Assembly: GCA_021828925.1 (NCBI GenBank)
Contig: JAJZCT010000133.1
Span: forward strand, 1 to 8,027
DNA length: 8,027 nucleotides
From: Planctomycetota bacterium
Lineage (GTDB): Bacteria; Planctomycetota; Phycisphaerae; WQYP01
Reading direction: 5' to 3'
In this document: positions 1-5,510 of the stretch, piece by piece
How the letters are laid out: the number at the start of each line of letters is the position of its first letter
Numbering within the stretch: the stretch's first letter is position 1
Notes under the pieces: generated by a model
The model's database searches: none
What the model was told of the DNA's origin: nothing
What the model saw: only the letters and a program-made list of their open reading frames with translations
Made by a program: the position numbers and the translations under genes

Positions 1-1
1 C

Positions 2-886
2 CCGCTTATTAATTTAAGCCGCATCGGTGCTATTACGCAGGTAACCTATCACGAGGCGCTGTACCAACCCTTCACGTTGATTGTCTTTGCGATGTGTATC
101 GCGGCCATTGTGATTACCGCCTTTGTGCCGTTTAATACCTTTGGTGAAGACACCAAGATGTACCGCGATGTGGCCATGTCGTTTGTGCTGATGTTTATTC
201 TAATCATCATGGTTTTTGCCACAGCCAAAGTTATTGATGAAGAAATTGAAAACCGCACCATGCTGACCCTGATGAGCAAGCCGGTAGCACGCTGGCAGGT
301 CATCATTGGAAAGTATCTTGGCATTGCCTGTCTGATGTTTGTCACGATGGCCATCTGCACCATCGCTGTGGCGGCCTGTGCGTGGATGCGGTATTTTTCG
401 GACCAGCGGATTGACTTATCGGTGGCATCTTACGCCGGTCAACAAGCTTTATATTGGGCCAATGATATGGCTATTATCGCGCTGATTCCGGCATTTATAT
501 TGCAATTTATGGAATTGGCAACCTTGGCCGCCATAAGCACTGCCATCGCTACCCGTTACAGCCTGGCTTTGAATATGACCGTTATTGTCGTTTTGTATAT
601 CGGAGCCAACCTTACCCGGTTCGCGCCGCTATTGCATTTAGGGGAGCCTTGGCAGGCCCTGGTGGATGGTGGCAGCTATTTTCTGCCCTATCTGACGAAT
701 TTTGACATTAATCAGGCCCTGATCTACCGTCCTATTTCCATGCCCGGCCACTATCAGGGGCCGGATGCGCCAACCATCGGCGAAGTCGTCGGTTATGTCA
801 GCATGGCCTCGGCATACGGGCTGATGTACATCGGTGCAGCCCTGAGCATCGCGGTAGCACTGTTCCGTAATCGGGAACTCACTTAA
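2..886 (+). CDS. ABC-2 type transporter permease, 5'-truncated by the window edge
   Basis: The frame is open from base 2, upstream of the first usable TTG (77), and the visible upstream residues (RIGAITQVTYHEAL) fit the cytoplasmic N-terminus of ABC-2 permeases. The true start is therefore probably left of the window and 294 residues are visible. About six hydrophobic segments can be read, starting LIVFAMCIAAIV, FVLMFILIIMVF, CLMFVTMAICTI, IIALIPAFILQF, MTVIVVLYIGA and YGLMYIGAALSI. The cytoplasmic stretch between the second and third, EEIENRTMLTLMSKPVARWQ, is the hallmark of NosY-like ABC-2 permeases (E-x-x-x-R/G-T followed by a (S/T)KP-x-x-RW turn). Such proteins form the membrane channel of an ATP-driven exporter and need a separate ATPase, usually encoded next door; it would lie left of this window. 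Substrate cannot be read from sequence. Family call is secure, exact role is not. Confidence 0.88.
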   Translation, partial: PLINLSRIGAITQVTYHEALYQPFTLIVFAMCIAAIVITAFVPFNTFGEDTKMYRDVAMSFVLMFILIIMVFATAKVIDEEIENRTMLTLMSKPVARWQVIIGKYLGIACLMFVTMAICTIAVAACAWMRYFSDQRIDLSVASYAGQQALYWANDMAIIALIPAFILQFMELATLAAISTAIATRYSLALNMTVIVVLYIGANLTRFAPLLHLGEPWQALVDGGSYFLPYLTNFDINQALIYRPISMPGHYQGPDAPTIGEVVGYVSMASAYGLMYIGAALSIAVALFRNRELT

Positions 887-949
887 CAGAGCTATGGTGT
901 AACGGGAAGCATTCAGGCGTAAGAACTTGCAACCCGGGGTTTAATCTAT

Positions 950-977
950 CCCCCTGCTTCTTATTATTTCAGGTGGG
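950..977. terminator. Hairpin between convergent genes, possible bidirectional terminator
   Basis: Between the convergent ends of the ABC permease (886) and the anti-sigma gene (1049), CCCCCTG at 950-956 can pair with CAGG and GGG at 970-977 around one bulged T, leaving a 13-nt A/T-rich loop. No U-tract follows on either strand, so it is not a canonical intrinsic terminator. The rest of the 162-nt gap shows nothing I can assign. Confidence 0.22.
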
Positions 978-1048
978 GTAATTCATGTAGGTACTGGCAT
1001 CGAACCGGGAAGTTGGAGGGGCTGCCCTGTAAACGCAAAGTACGGCGG

Positions 1049-1558
1049 TTATCCAAAGGCGATGCTGTGTTCGGTCTTGCTACGCGTTGAGTCGTTAAAT
1101 TTGGTCAGGGTAACAGAATTTCCTGAGGGGCTGAAAACGACGTTATTCATAAAGGCCCGCATCAGAAGAATCCCCCGGCCGTGCGTGCATTCAATATGCT
1201 GGTCCAAGGTCGGGTCGGGCAGGCTCGCTGGGTTAAATCCCGGGCCTTCATCTTCCACGACCACATCCGCCCGGCGGGGCGTTACACGATATTTAATGCG
1301 GACGTGCTTATCACAATCGCACTGGTTGCCGTGCTTCACCGCATTGGCAAAAGCTTCATCGATGGCCAGTTTAAGGGCAAATAAATCGCGGTCGGTAAAT
1401 GAATAGCGTTGACATTGGGATAATATGGTTTCTTCAACTTCTTCCACTCGCTTGGGGTCGCTGGGAATTTCCAGCCGACACCACAATCCGTGGGAAGTGG
1501 AAGACGGACCGACCGTCCGACGGGTGGCAGTTGTTTTTTCCAGTCGCATTCGTCCCAT
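1049..1558 (-). CDS. RsbW/SpoIIAB-like anti-sigma factor (GHKL ATP-binding serine kinase family)
   Basis: A 169-residue protein of the HATPase_c_2 family. The three ATP-binding boxes are in order: N-box around residues 63-78 (LKLAIDEAFANAVKHGN, with E68 and N72), G1 box 103-108 (DEGPGF) and G2 box 126-130 (HGRGI). In the family, such proteins bind a sigma factor or other target and phosphorylate a STAS antagonist on serine. The partner here is most likely the STAS gene directly upstream on the same strand, 140 nt away, giving a classic partner-switch pair. No sigma factor or PP2C phosphatase lies in the window, so the target is unknown. The start is ATG 1558 or ATG 1549; neither has a clear Shine-Dalgarno, and an in-frame TAA seven codons upstream of 1558 excludes a longer form. 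The first ~20 residues are basic, Thr/Ser-rich and outside the domain. A CDCD cluster at residues 80-83 follows the N-box. Confidence 0.87.
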   Translation of the reverse strand: MGRMRLEKTTATRRTVGPSSTSHGLWCRLEIPSDPKRVEEVEETILSQCQRYSFTDRDLFALKLAIDEAFANAVKHGNQCDCDKHVRIKYRVTPRRADVVVEDEGPGFNPASLPDPTLDQHIECTHGRGILLMRAFMNNVVFSPSGNSVTLTKFNDSTRSKTEHSIAFG

Positions 1559-1698
1559 AATGACGCCCGTTCTGAATTATGCTTGCAAGTGTTTACCAAT
1601 CCATGCGATTCACGGGCATCCATACCCTCTTGCGTGACACACCAAACTAATCTTTCCGCACCGGCTACACACCGGAAAAAGCCTGCCTCAACCCCGCG

Positions 1699-2082
1699 TT
1701 ATGTGACGCTCTGTTTGCTTTGAGACTCAAAGCTTTCTTTCGCTTCCTTTATTGTCGGATAGATGCGAAAGAGTTTATTAAGTTTTGTGATAACAAAAAC
1801 TTCAAATATCTGCGGATGAATGTTACAGAGCCGTAATTGGCCGTCATGATTGCGAACTTTGTTATTCACCGTGATAAGCGTTCCTAAAGCAGCCGATGAA
1901 AGATGATCGACCCCGGCGAATGAAATGATGGCCTTGGGGCGGTGCTCATTTTCGACCAACGCGACAAGCTGATCCCCGATTTCGGCAATATTTGCCTCAT
2001 CCAGTATTTTCCGGTGGGTAAATTCCACCAGAACGATTTCACCGTCACGGGTGATTTTCAGTCTTGCCGCATCTTGAAGCAT
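1699..2082 (-). CDS. STAS-domain anti-sigma factor antagonist (SpoIIAA/RsbV-like)
   Basis: A 127-residue single STAS domain. The recognition loop HLSSAALG (residues 60-67) matches the DSSGLG loop of SpoIIAA; one of the two serines (62/63) would be the phospho-acceptor. The protein would release the anti-sigma partner's target when unphosphorylated. I chose ATG 2082 because GGAGG (2088-2092) sits 5 nt before it. ATG 2094 remains possible. The longest frame begins at ATG 2152-2154, but that codon lies inside the -10 hexamer of a near-consensus promoter (2150-2177), so it would be upstream of the transcript. The RsbW-like gene follows on the same strand. The C-terminal tail (KEAKESFESQSKQ) is polar and charged, as in free-standing STAS antagonists. 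Confidence 0.88.
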   Translation of the reverse strand: MLQDAARLKITRDGEIVLVEFTHRKILDEANIAEIGDQLVALVENEHRPKAIISFAGVDHLSSAALGTLITVNNKVRNHDGQLRLCNIHPQIFEVFVITKLNKLFRIYPTIKEAKESFESQSKQSVT

Positions 2083-2149
2083 GCTTGCCTCCATAACTGC
2101 GCGGGAAAGGACCGTTCCTGCCGGGCAATTTGCCTGTATAACACCTTTT

Positions 2150-2177
2150 ATCATACGCGCCCAGAGCGCTGTGTCAA
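2150..2177 (-). promoter_or_regulatory. Sigma-70-type promoter of the STAS/anti-sigma pair
   Basis: On the minus strand TTGACA (2177-2172, perfect -35) is followed after 16 nt by TATGAT (2155-2150, 5 of 6). Transcription would start near 2143, leaving a leader of about 60 nt before ATG 2082. It is the best promoter match in the window and implies housekeeping rather than alternative-sigma expression of the switch. Confidence 0.6.
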
Positions 2178-2231
2178 TATTTTACTGTGCGCTTTGTGGA
2201 ATTCCAAACTTACTTGCGCGCCGATAACGTA

Positions 2232-2237
2232 TATAAT
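2232..2237 (+). promoter_or_regulatory. Candidate -10 element for the SHOCT-protein gene
   Basis: A perfect TATAAT lies 44 nt upstream of TTG 2281, in the divergent region opposite the STAS promoter. No good -35 lies at 16-18 nt, so this is a partial match. If used, transcription would start near 2244, after the in-frame ATG at 2239, which supports the TTG start. Confidence 0.3.
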
Positions 2238-2280
2238 TATGCCACGGCGGGTTAACGGATGCGTTGGTGAGGTTGTTAAT

Positions 2281-2571
2281 TTGGACAAGAACCTGATCGG
2301 TATTTTCGAGTGGGGGGCGGCGTTGGTGGCCGCGGTTATTGTCGGATGGATAGTGATCCGGGCCGTTCGCAGACGTGTGGCCAACCCACCGGCGGAGATG
2401 ACGGGCTTTGGCTTTTCACTTAAACAAATTGAAGCGATGTATCAAAGCGGCGAACTGACCGAGGAGGAATACAAGGCCCTGAAGCGGCGCAAGGCCGAGC
2501 AGGCCGCCCGCGTAGCGGAAAAATTCTTGGCTGGGCCGACTCGTAAAGGGCCTAATTTCCCTAAAAAATAA
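2281..2571 (+). CDS. Small membrane-anchored protein with C-terminal SHOCT-like domain
   Basis: I annotate 96 residues from TTG 2281. GGTGAGG (2266-2272) lies 8 nt before it, whereas in-frame ATG 2239 has no Shine-Dalgarno and abuts a TATAAT. From TTG the protein has a short N-terminus, one hydrophobic segment (residues ~8-27, WGAALVAAVIVGWIVI) followed by a basic stop-transfer cluster (RAVRRR), then a linker and a SHOCT-like helical hairpin (~47-70) with the typical pattern L-K-x-I-x-x-M-Y-x-x-G-x-L-T-E-E-E-Y. The tail is basic and rich in Lys and Pro. SHOCT modules sit at the ends of many unrelated membrane proteins and may mediate oligomerisation or binding, but no biochemical role is established. 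The start is the main uncertainty; a 110-residue form from 2239 is the alternative. Confidence 0.72.
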   Translation: MDKNLIGIFEWGAALVAAVIVGWIVIRAVRRRVANPPAEMTGFGFSLKQIEAMYQSGELTEEEYKALKRRKAEQAARVAEKFLAGPTRKGPNFPKK

Positions 2572-2641
2572 TGCAACTCCCTGAATTTTTGTATACTGTT
2601 GCGCAAGCACCGGCGGGAAAGCTCGTTGCAGCCGGGATAGC

Positions 2642-2650
2642 TGGTAAAAT
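2642..2650 (+). promoter_or_regulatory. Extended -10 candidate for the CDF gene
   Basis: TGGTAAAAT fits the extended -10 pattern TGnTATAAT with one mismatch. Transcription would start near 2657, about 23 nt before GTG 2680 and just ahead of the GGGAAG ribosome site. No clear -35 is present, which extended -10 promoters can tolerate. Confidence 0.3.
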
Positions 2651-2679
2651 TATTCACAGCGCGTTCGGGAAGTGCTTTC

Positions 2680-3807
2680 GTGGCGGATCATCAACCATCC
2701 AAAGATAAGCAGCATACGGCGTGGGTATCGCTGATGGCCAGTCTGGCGATGACGATCTTAAAGCTGCTTATGGCGCTGTTAACAGGCAGCTTGGCTATTC
2801 TTTCAGATGCTCTGCACAACGCGGTGGATGTGCTGGCCACCATTATCACCCTTGTCGCGGTGCATATCAGCGACCGCCCCGCGGATCAAACGCATAATTA
2901 TGGTCATGGCAAAGTGGAAAATCTCTCGGCTTTTGCGGAGAGCATTATTCTGGCGTTGACGGCCTTATGGATTCTCTGGCGGGCCATGATGGATTTCGGT
3001 CATCCGCGCACCTTGCCGACCATTCCAACCATTGTCGCAATTATGGTGTTGTGTGCGGCCATTGGCGTCGATATCTGGCGCACGCTGCAACTGGTCAGAA
3101 CCGCGAAAAAGTTTGGCAGTGAAGCACTGCGCGCCAGCAGCGTGCATTTCCGTATGGATCTCATCAGTGCCGCCGTCGTACTTATTGCTTTGCTGTTGTC
3201 TCTATTAAGCCGCGGCCGGCTGGCATGGATGGATAATCTCGGAGCCGTAACAGTGGCGATCTTGATGATTGGAGCTGCGATCCGTCTGGCGCTGCACTCG
3301 GTGGATGCGCTGGTGGATCGAGCGCCTGAAGGCGTGGATACGCAACTTCAGGAAATTATCCGTCGCGTGCCCGGAGTCATGGATGTGCCGCGCATTCGCG
3401 TGCGGCAGGGCGGCAATCGGCGCTTTGTGGATACCACCATCCGCGTGAATCCTACTGCTACATTGGAAGAAGGTCATCGAATTGCGACTTCTGTGGAACT
3501 GGCAGCTTCCAATGAGCATCCCAGCATAGATATCACTGTGCATGTGGAACCTGGCGACGCCGAGCCAAGCTTGGCGGCCGTTGTGCGAAGCCTGGCTGAG
3601 GCTATGGAATTATCGGTTCATGCGGTACACGCCCATACCATCAACGAACGAGTTTACTTAAGTTTTCACGTCGAATTTGGAGCGGATATTACCGTGGCCG
3701 ATGCCCATGGCAAGGTGACGGAACTGGAAAAACGCATTCGTATGCGTCTGCCCCAAGTGGCGGAAATCGCCAGTCACATTGAACCCATGTCGGCCGGTGC
3801 GGAATAA
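2680..3807 (+). CDS. Cation diffusion facilitator (CDF) metal exporter with tandem C-terminal domains
   Basis: A 375-residue inner-membrane divalent-cation/proton antiporter. The start is GTG 2680, with GGGAAG (2667-2672) 7 nt upstream; the next in-frame ATG would cut the first membrane helix. The membrane half (~14-210) has the CDF signature: H46 and D50 in TM2 (LSDALHNAVD), the HNYGHGKVENLSAF motif (72-85) and H156/D160 in TM5 (SSVHFRMD). An HD-HD metal site is typical of zinc-type CDFs, so Zn(II) export is the likeliest role, though Co, Cd or Fe cannot be excluded. A cytoplasmic dimerisation domain (~222-291) follows, then a second region (~296-369) with the same layout, ending like the first in a hydrophobic strand plus (V/I)EP. 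Most CDF proteins have one such domain and about 300 residues, so this one is long. The DUF1802 gene follows 20 nt downstream, suggesting co-transcription. Confidence 0.92.
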   Translation: MADHQPSKDKQHTAWVSLMASLAMTILKLLMALLTGSLAILSDALHNAVDVLATIITLVAVHISDRPADQTHNYGHGKVENLSAFAESIILALTALWILWRAMMDFGHPRTLPTIPTIVAIMVLCAAIGVDIWRTLQLVRTAKKFGSEALRASSVHFRMDLISAAVVLIALLLSLLSRGRLAWMDNLGAVTVAILMIGAAIRLALHSVDALVDRAPEGVDTQLQEIIRRVPGVMDVPRIRVRQGGNRRFVDTTIRVNPTATLEEGHRIATSVELAASNEHPSIDITVHVEPGDAEPSLAAVVRSLAEAMELSVHAVHAHTINERVYLSFHVEFGADITVADAHGKVTELEKRIRMRLPQVAEIASHIEPMSAGAE

Positions 3808-3830
3808 TAAAAGGCGAACAGGACTCCGTG

Positions 3831-4403
3831 ATGGAATCATCTTTGAATATGGCACTGAAGGAATGGTCGATTGTTTGCGACGCCGTACTGGCAGGCCAAC
3901 AGGCGATATTGTTGCGCAAGGGAGGGATATATGAAGCGGCCGGGGAATTTGAACTCGAGCATTCCCAATTTGTGCTCTTTCCCACCGTCTTACATCAGAA
4001 GCCGGAATCGGTAAAAGCGGCTTGGCGAGACGGGATAAAAACGGTGGATCGCGAACCGGAGGAAATTACCATCCGCGGCTGGGCGGAAGTTTTTTTTATT
4101 GCCCGCGTACCGGATCGCTCCGCATTTGATTTGCTGGCCGATTTGCATTTATGGGATAAACCGTTAATTGATATGCGATTTAATTATCGTCCGGATTATC
4201 CATTGTATATCATTGTGCTGCGGGCCTGGAAATTACCCCAGCCGCTTACAATGGCGCTTGATCCGCAATATGCCGGATGCAAAAGCTGGGTGCCGTTACG
4301 CGAGCCTGTTTCGGTTCATGGCAGCAAGCCCGTAAAGTCCGATGTTAATTTGCTGGAAATCAAGCAACGCGTTGTCGCAGCGTTTGATCGCACGGCTCAT
4401 TGA
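3831..4403 (+). CDS. DUF1802 family protein, function unknown
   Basis: A 190-residue soluble protein without signal peptide or membrane segment. I recognise DUF1802 from its conserved blocks: ALKEW (8-12), LLRKGGIYE (27-35), EHxxFxLFPTxxHQ (43-56), RFNYRPDYPLYIIVLRAW (116-133) and SWVPL (152-156). Length is normal for the family. No catalytic function has been assigned; the invariant RKGG, EH and HQ residues suggest a binding site, which is inference. AGGA (3820-3823) lies 7 nt before ATG 3831 but only 4 nt before the overlapping GTG 3828, so ATG is preferred. The 23-nt gap after the CDF gene implies an operon, but no metal-binding motif in the protein explains the pairing. Translation ends at TGA 4401-4403, and the convergent superoxide dismutase gene follows. 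Confidence 0.85.
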   Translation: MESSLNMALKEWSIVCDAVLAGQQAILLRKGGIYEAAGEFELEHSQFVLFPTVLHQKPESVKAAWRDGIKTVDREPEEITIRGWAEVFFIARVPDRSAFDLLADLHLWDKPLIDMRFNYRPDYPLYIIVLRAWKLPQPLTMALDPQYAGCKSWVPLREPVSVHGSKPVKSDVNLLEIKQRVVAAFDRTAH

Positions 4404-4496
4404 TATACCCGTAAGAACATCCCCGACCGGCCAACCTGATCTCTTCAATCGCGCCGGCGGGAACAATGTTGGGCGATCACATCACATCCCGCTTCC

Positions 4497-4520
4497 AGCT
4501 CAACGCTTCCGCATTGAGCT
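4497..4520. terminator. Inverted repeat between convergent genes, possible bidirectional terminator
   Basis: AGCTCAA (4497-4503) and TTGAGCT (4514-4520) form a perfect 7-bp stem. After one mismatch, two more G-C pairs can form inside the 10-nt loop, leaving TTCC at the tip. It lies in the 161-nt gap between the convergent ends of DUF1802 and the superoxide dismutase gene. No U-tract follows on either strand, so termination is inferred from location only. Confidence 0.35.
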
Positions 4521-4564
4521 AAGGGCACACTTCACGTTGCGCGCCACGGAAGAGTTGCTGCGGT

Positions 4565-5191
4565 TTACGCCGGCACCATCACCGAACCGGAATGTTGTAT
4601 TTTTTCCCCGCCTGTCAGGTACTGCGCGGGCTTTTCCCAGTTCAAATTTTCAATCAGGCACTCTACATAATCCGCGCGATGGTGGCCGAAGTCATAAAAA
4701 TAGGCGTGATCGCATAGATCGAGTGTTAAAATGGGGTGTGCATCCCAGAAGGGGAACATTCCATTGTGCTGTCCGGACAAGTTCCATAGTCGGCCGGTGA
4801 CGTGATCCATGACGGTCCAAGTCCATCCCCGCGTCCCTAAGGCGGCGCGACGAAGATCTTCAATATAATTTTCGACGGAGCCGAAGTTCAAGCTGATGCG
4901 CTGCTTTAATATTGCTGGAATGGAAGTTTTATGGTCACCCAGAACATCAAAATACCGTTCATGATTACGCACGGCCGCCAAGGCAAAGCACAGATCCCCC
5001 TTAATATTGACAATATCCCCCGCGTTGGCCAACTGGGGCGTATTTTGAATGGCGACAAGACGATCGGAAAGTGCATTGGCTTTTCGCACATAACCGCAAT
5101 AAAGTTGATGATGTTCATCCAGGGTGGTGCGACTTAAGCCCGCCACCGAGCTGAGATTGGCAAAATTACGCGGTTCCAAAACACTTTCCAT
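4565..5191 (-). CDS. Fe/Mn superoxide dismutase family protein (divergent)
   Basis: A 208-residue protein with the whole Fe/Mn-SOD pattern. It has an N-terminal helix with DEHHQLYCGYVRKANA (25-40), the second-ligand region RNHERYFDVLG (75-85, H77), FGSVENY (103-109), GWTWTV (122-127) and the C-terminal metal site DLCDHAYFYDF (158-168, D158 and H162), ending in DYVECLIENLNW. The enzyme family dismutates superoxide. Two deviations are visible: the His of the first helix (H27) is one residue closer to the conserved Tyr (Y34) than in E. coli SodA, and the usual DxWEH tryptophan is Cys160. Q141 in SGQHNG may be the outer-sphere glutamine in the Mn-type position. There is no signal peptide, so it is predicted cytoplasmic. 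ATG 5191 is preceded by GGAGGAAA (5196-5203) at good spacing. Metal preference and activity cannot be settled by reading. Confidence 0.85.
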   Translation of the reverse strand: MESVLEPRNFANLSSVAGLSRTTLDEHHQLYCGYVRKANALSDRLVAIQNTPQLANAGDIVNIKGDLCFALAAVRNHERYFDVLGDHKTSIPAILKQRISLNFGSVENYIEDLRRAALGTRGWTWTVMDHVTGRLWNLSGQHNGMFPFWDAHPILTLDLCDHAYFYDFGHHRADYVECLIENLNWEKPAQYLTGGEKIQHSGSVMVPA

Positions 5192-5284
5192 GACATTTCC
5201 TCCGAAGCAAAATACCGCACACCCATCCTTGCACGGCCTGATTTCGTAACCGTTCCATCGGCTTGCCGCATTTCCCTAATTTGG

Positions 5285-5313
5285 AGTGTAAACCTCTTGA
5301 GCTTGGGTTACAA
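5285..5313 (-). promoter_or_regulatory. Candidate promoter of the superoxide dismutase gene
   Basis: On the minus strand TTGTAA (5313-5308, 4 of 6) is followed by a 17-nt spacer and TACACT (5290-5285, 4 of 6). Transcription would begin near 5278, giving a leader of about 85 nt. With the repeat-containing gap after dapB, this suggests the gene is expressed separately from rsmB-dapB. No obvious operator palindrome is visible. Confidence 0.35.
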
Positions 5314-5345
5314 GGTGCGATAACATATTTGGAACAATGAAAAGG

Positions 5346-5380
5346 CTGGAATCTGGAACCTGGAATTTCAAATTTCAAAT
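5346..5380 (+). repeat. Heptanucleotide tandem repeat tract (five contiguous units)
   Basis: Five 7-nt units run without gaps: CTGGAAT, CTGGAAC, CTGGAAT, then TTCAAAT twice. The switch of unit type occurs in register. The tract lies in the 298-nt gap between the superoxide dismutase start and the dapB end, just upstream of the candidate sod promoter. It resembles the short tandemly repeated heptamers described in cyanobacterial and some other genomes. It is not part of a gene. Confidence 0.7.
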
Positions 5381-5423
5381 CTGCCGTCGCCCGCCCAATT
5401 ACGTCGTGCCTTTCACCACCGGC

Positions 5424-5438
5424 AAAGCCAGCGGCTTT
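5424..5438. terminator. Short perfect hairpin downstream of dapB
   Basis: AAAGCC (5424-5429) and GGCTTT (5433-5438) form a 6-bp stem with a 3-nt loop, about 50 nt past the dapB stop. Read on the minus strand the 3' arm ends in TTT but then runs into GC-rich sequence, so the U-tract is minimal. It may be a weak terminator or the core of the repeat element between the two heptamer tracts. Confidence 0.25.
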
Positions 5439-5489
5439 ATGAAAAGCATGAACTCAGCGTCGTTTCCATTCATTATTCACCGACCCCTT

Positions 5490-5510
5490 CTAACTCCTAA
5501 CTCCTGGCTG
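5490..5510 (+). repeat. Second heptamer tract, overlapping the 3' end of dapB
   Basis: CTAACTC occurs twice in tandem (5490-5496, 5497-5503), followed by CTGGCTG (5504-5510). On the minus strand the tract encodes the last dapB residues (Q-P-G-V-R-S) and its TAG stop. A degenerate 7-nt-spaced ATTCA pair (5468-5472, 5475-5479) lies just outside. With the tract at 5346-5380 it brackets about 110 nt of non-coding sequence. Confidence 0.6.

Noticed and set aside
980..1020. A GGTTCGA-containing stretch on the minus strand resembling a tRNA T-arm
   Set aside because: The flanking 5-nt arms do not pair well, and no acceptor stem, anticodon arm or CCA end can be placed around it.
1336..1623. 95-residue minus-strand frame bridging the gap between the STAS and anti-sigma genes
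   Set aside because: About three quarters of it overlaps the anti-sigma gene in another frame; there is no ribosome site and no domain.
1942..2280. N-terminal part of a long + strand frame running into the SHOCT gene, antisense to the STAS gene
   Set aside because: It overlaps the STAS coding strand, its residues look like non-protein sequence (Cys-, His-rich, no domain), and better start signals exist at 2281.
4342..4800. 152-residue + strand open frame across the DUF1802-SOD junction
   Set aside because: It overlaps the DUF1802 3' end in another frame and is antisense to the SOD C-terminus; it is Arg-rich with no recognisable motif.
5346..5510. CRISPR-like array suggested by regular repeats between sod and dapB
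   Set aside because: The units are 7 nt with no spacers between them, so this is tandem repeat sequence.
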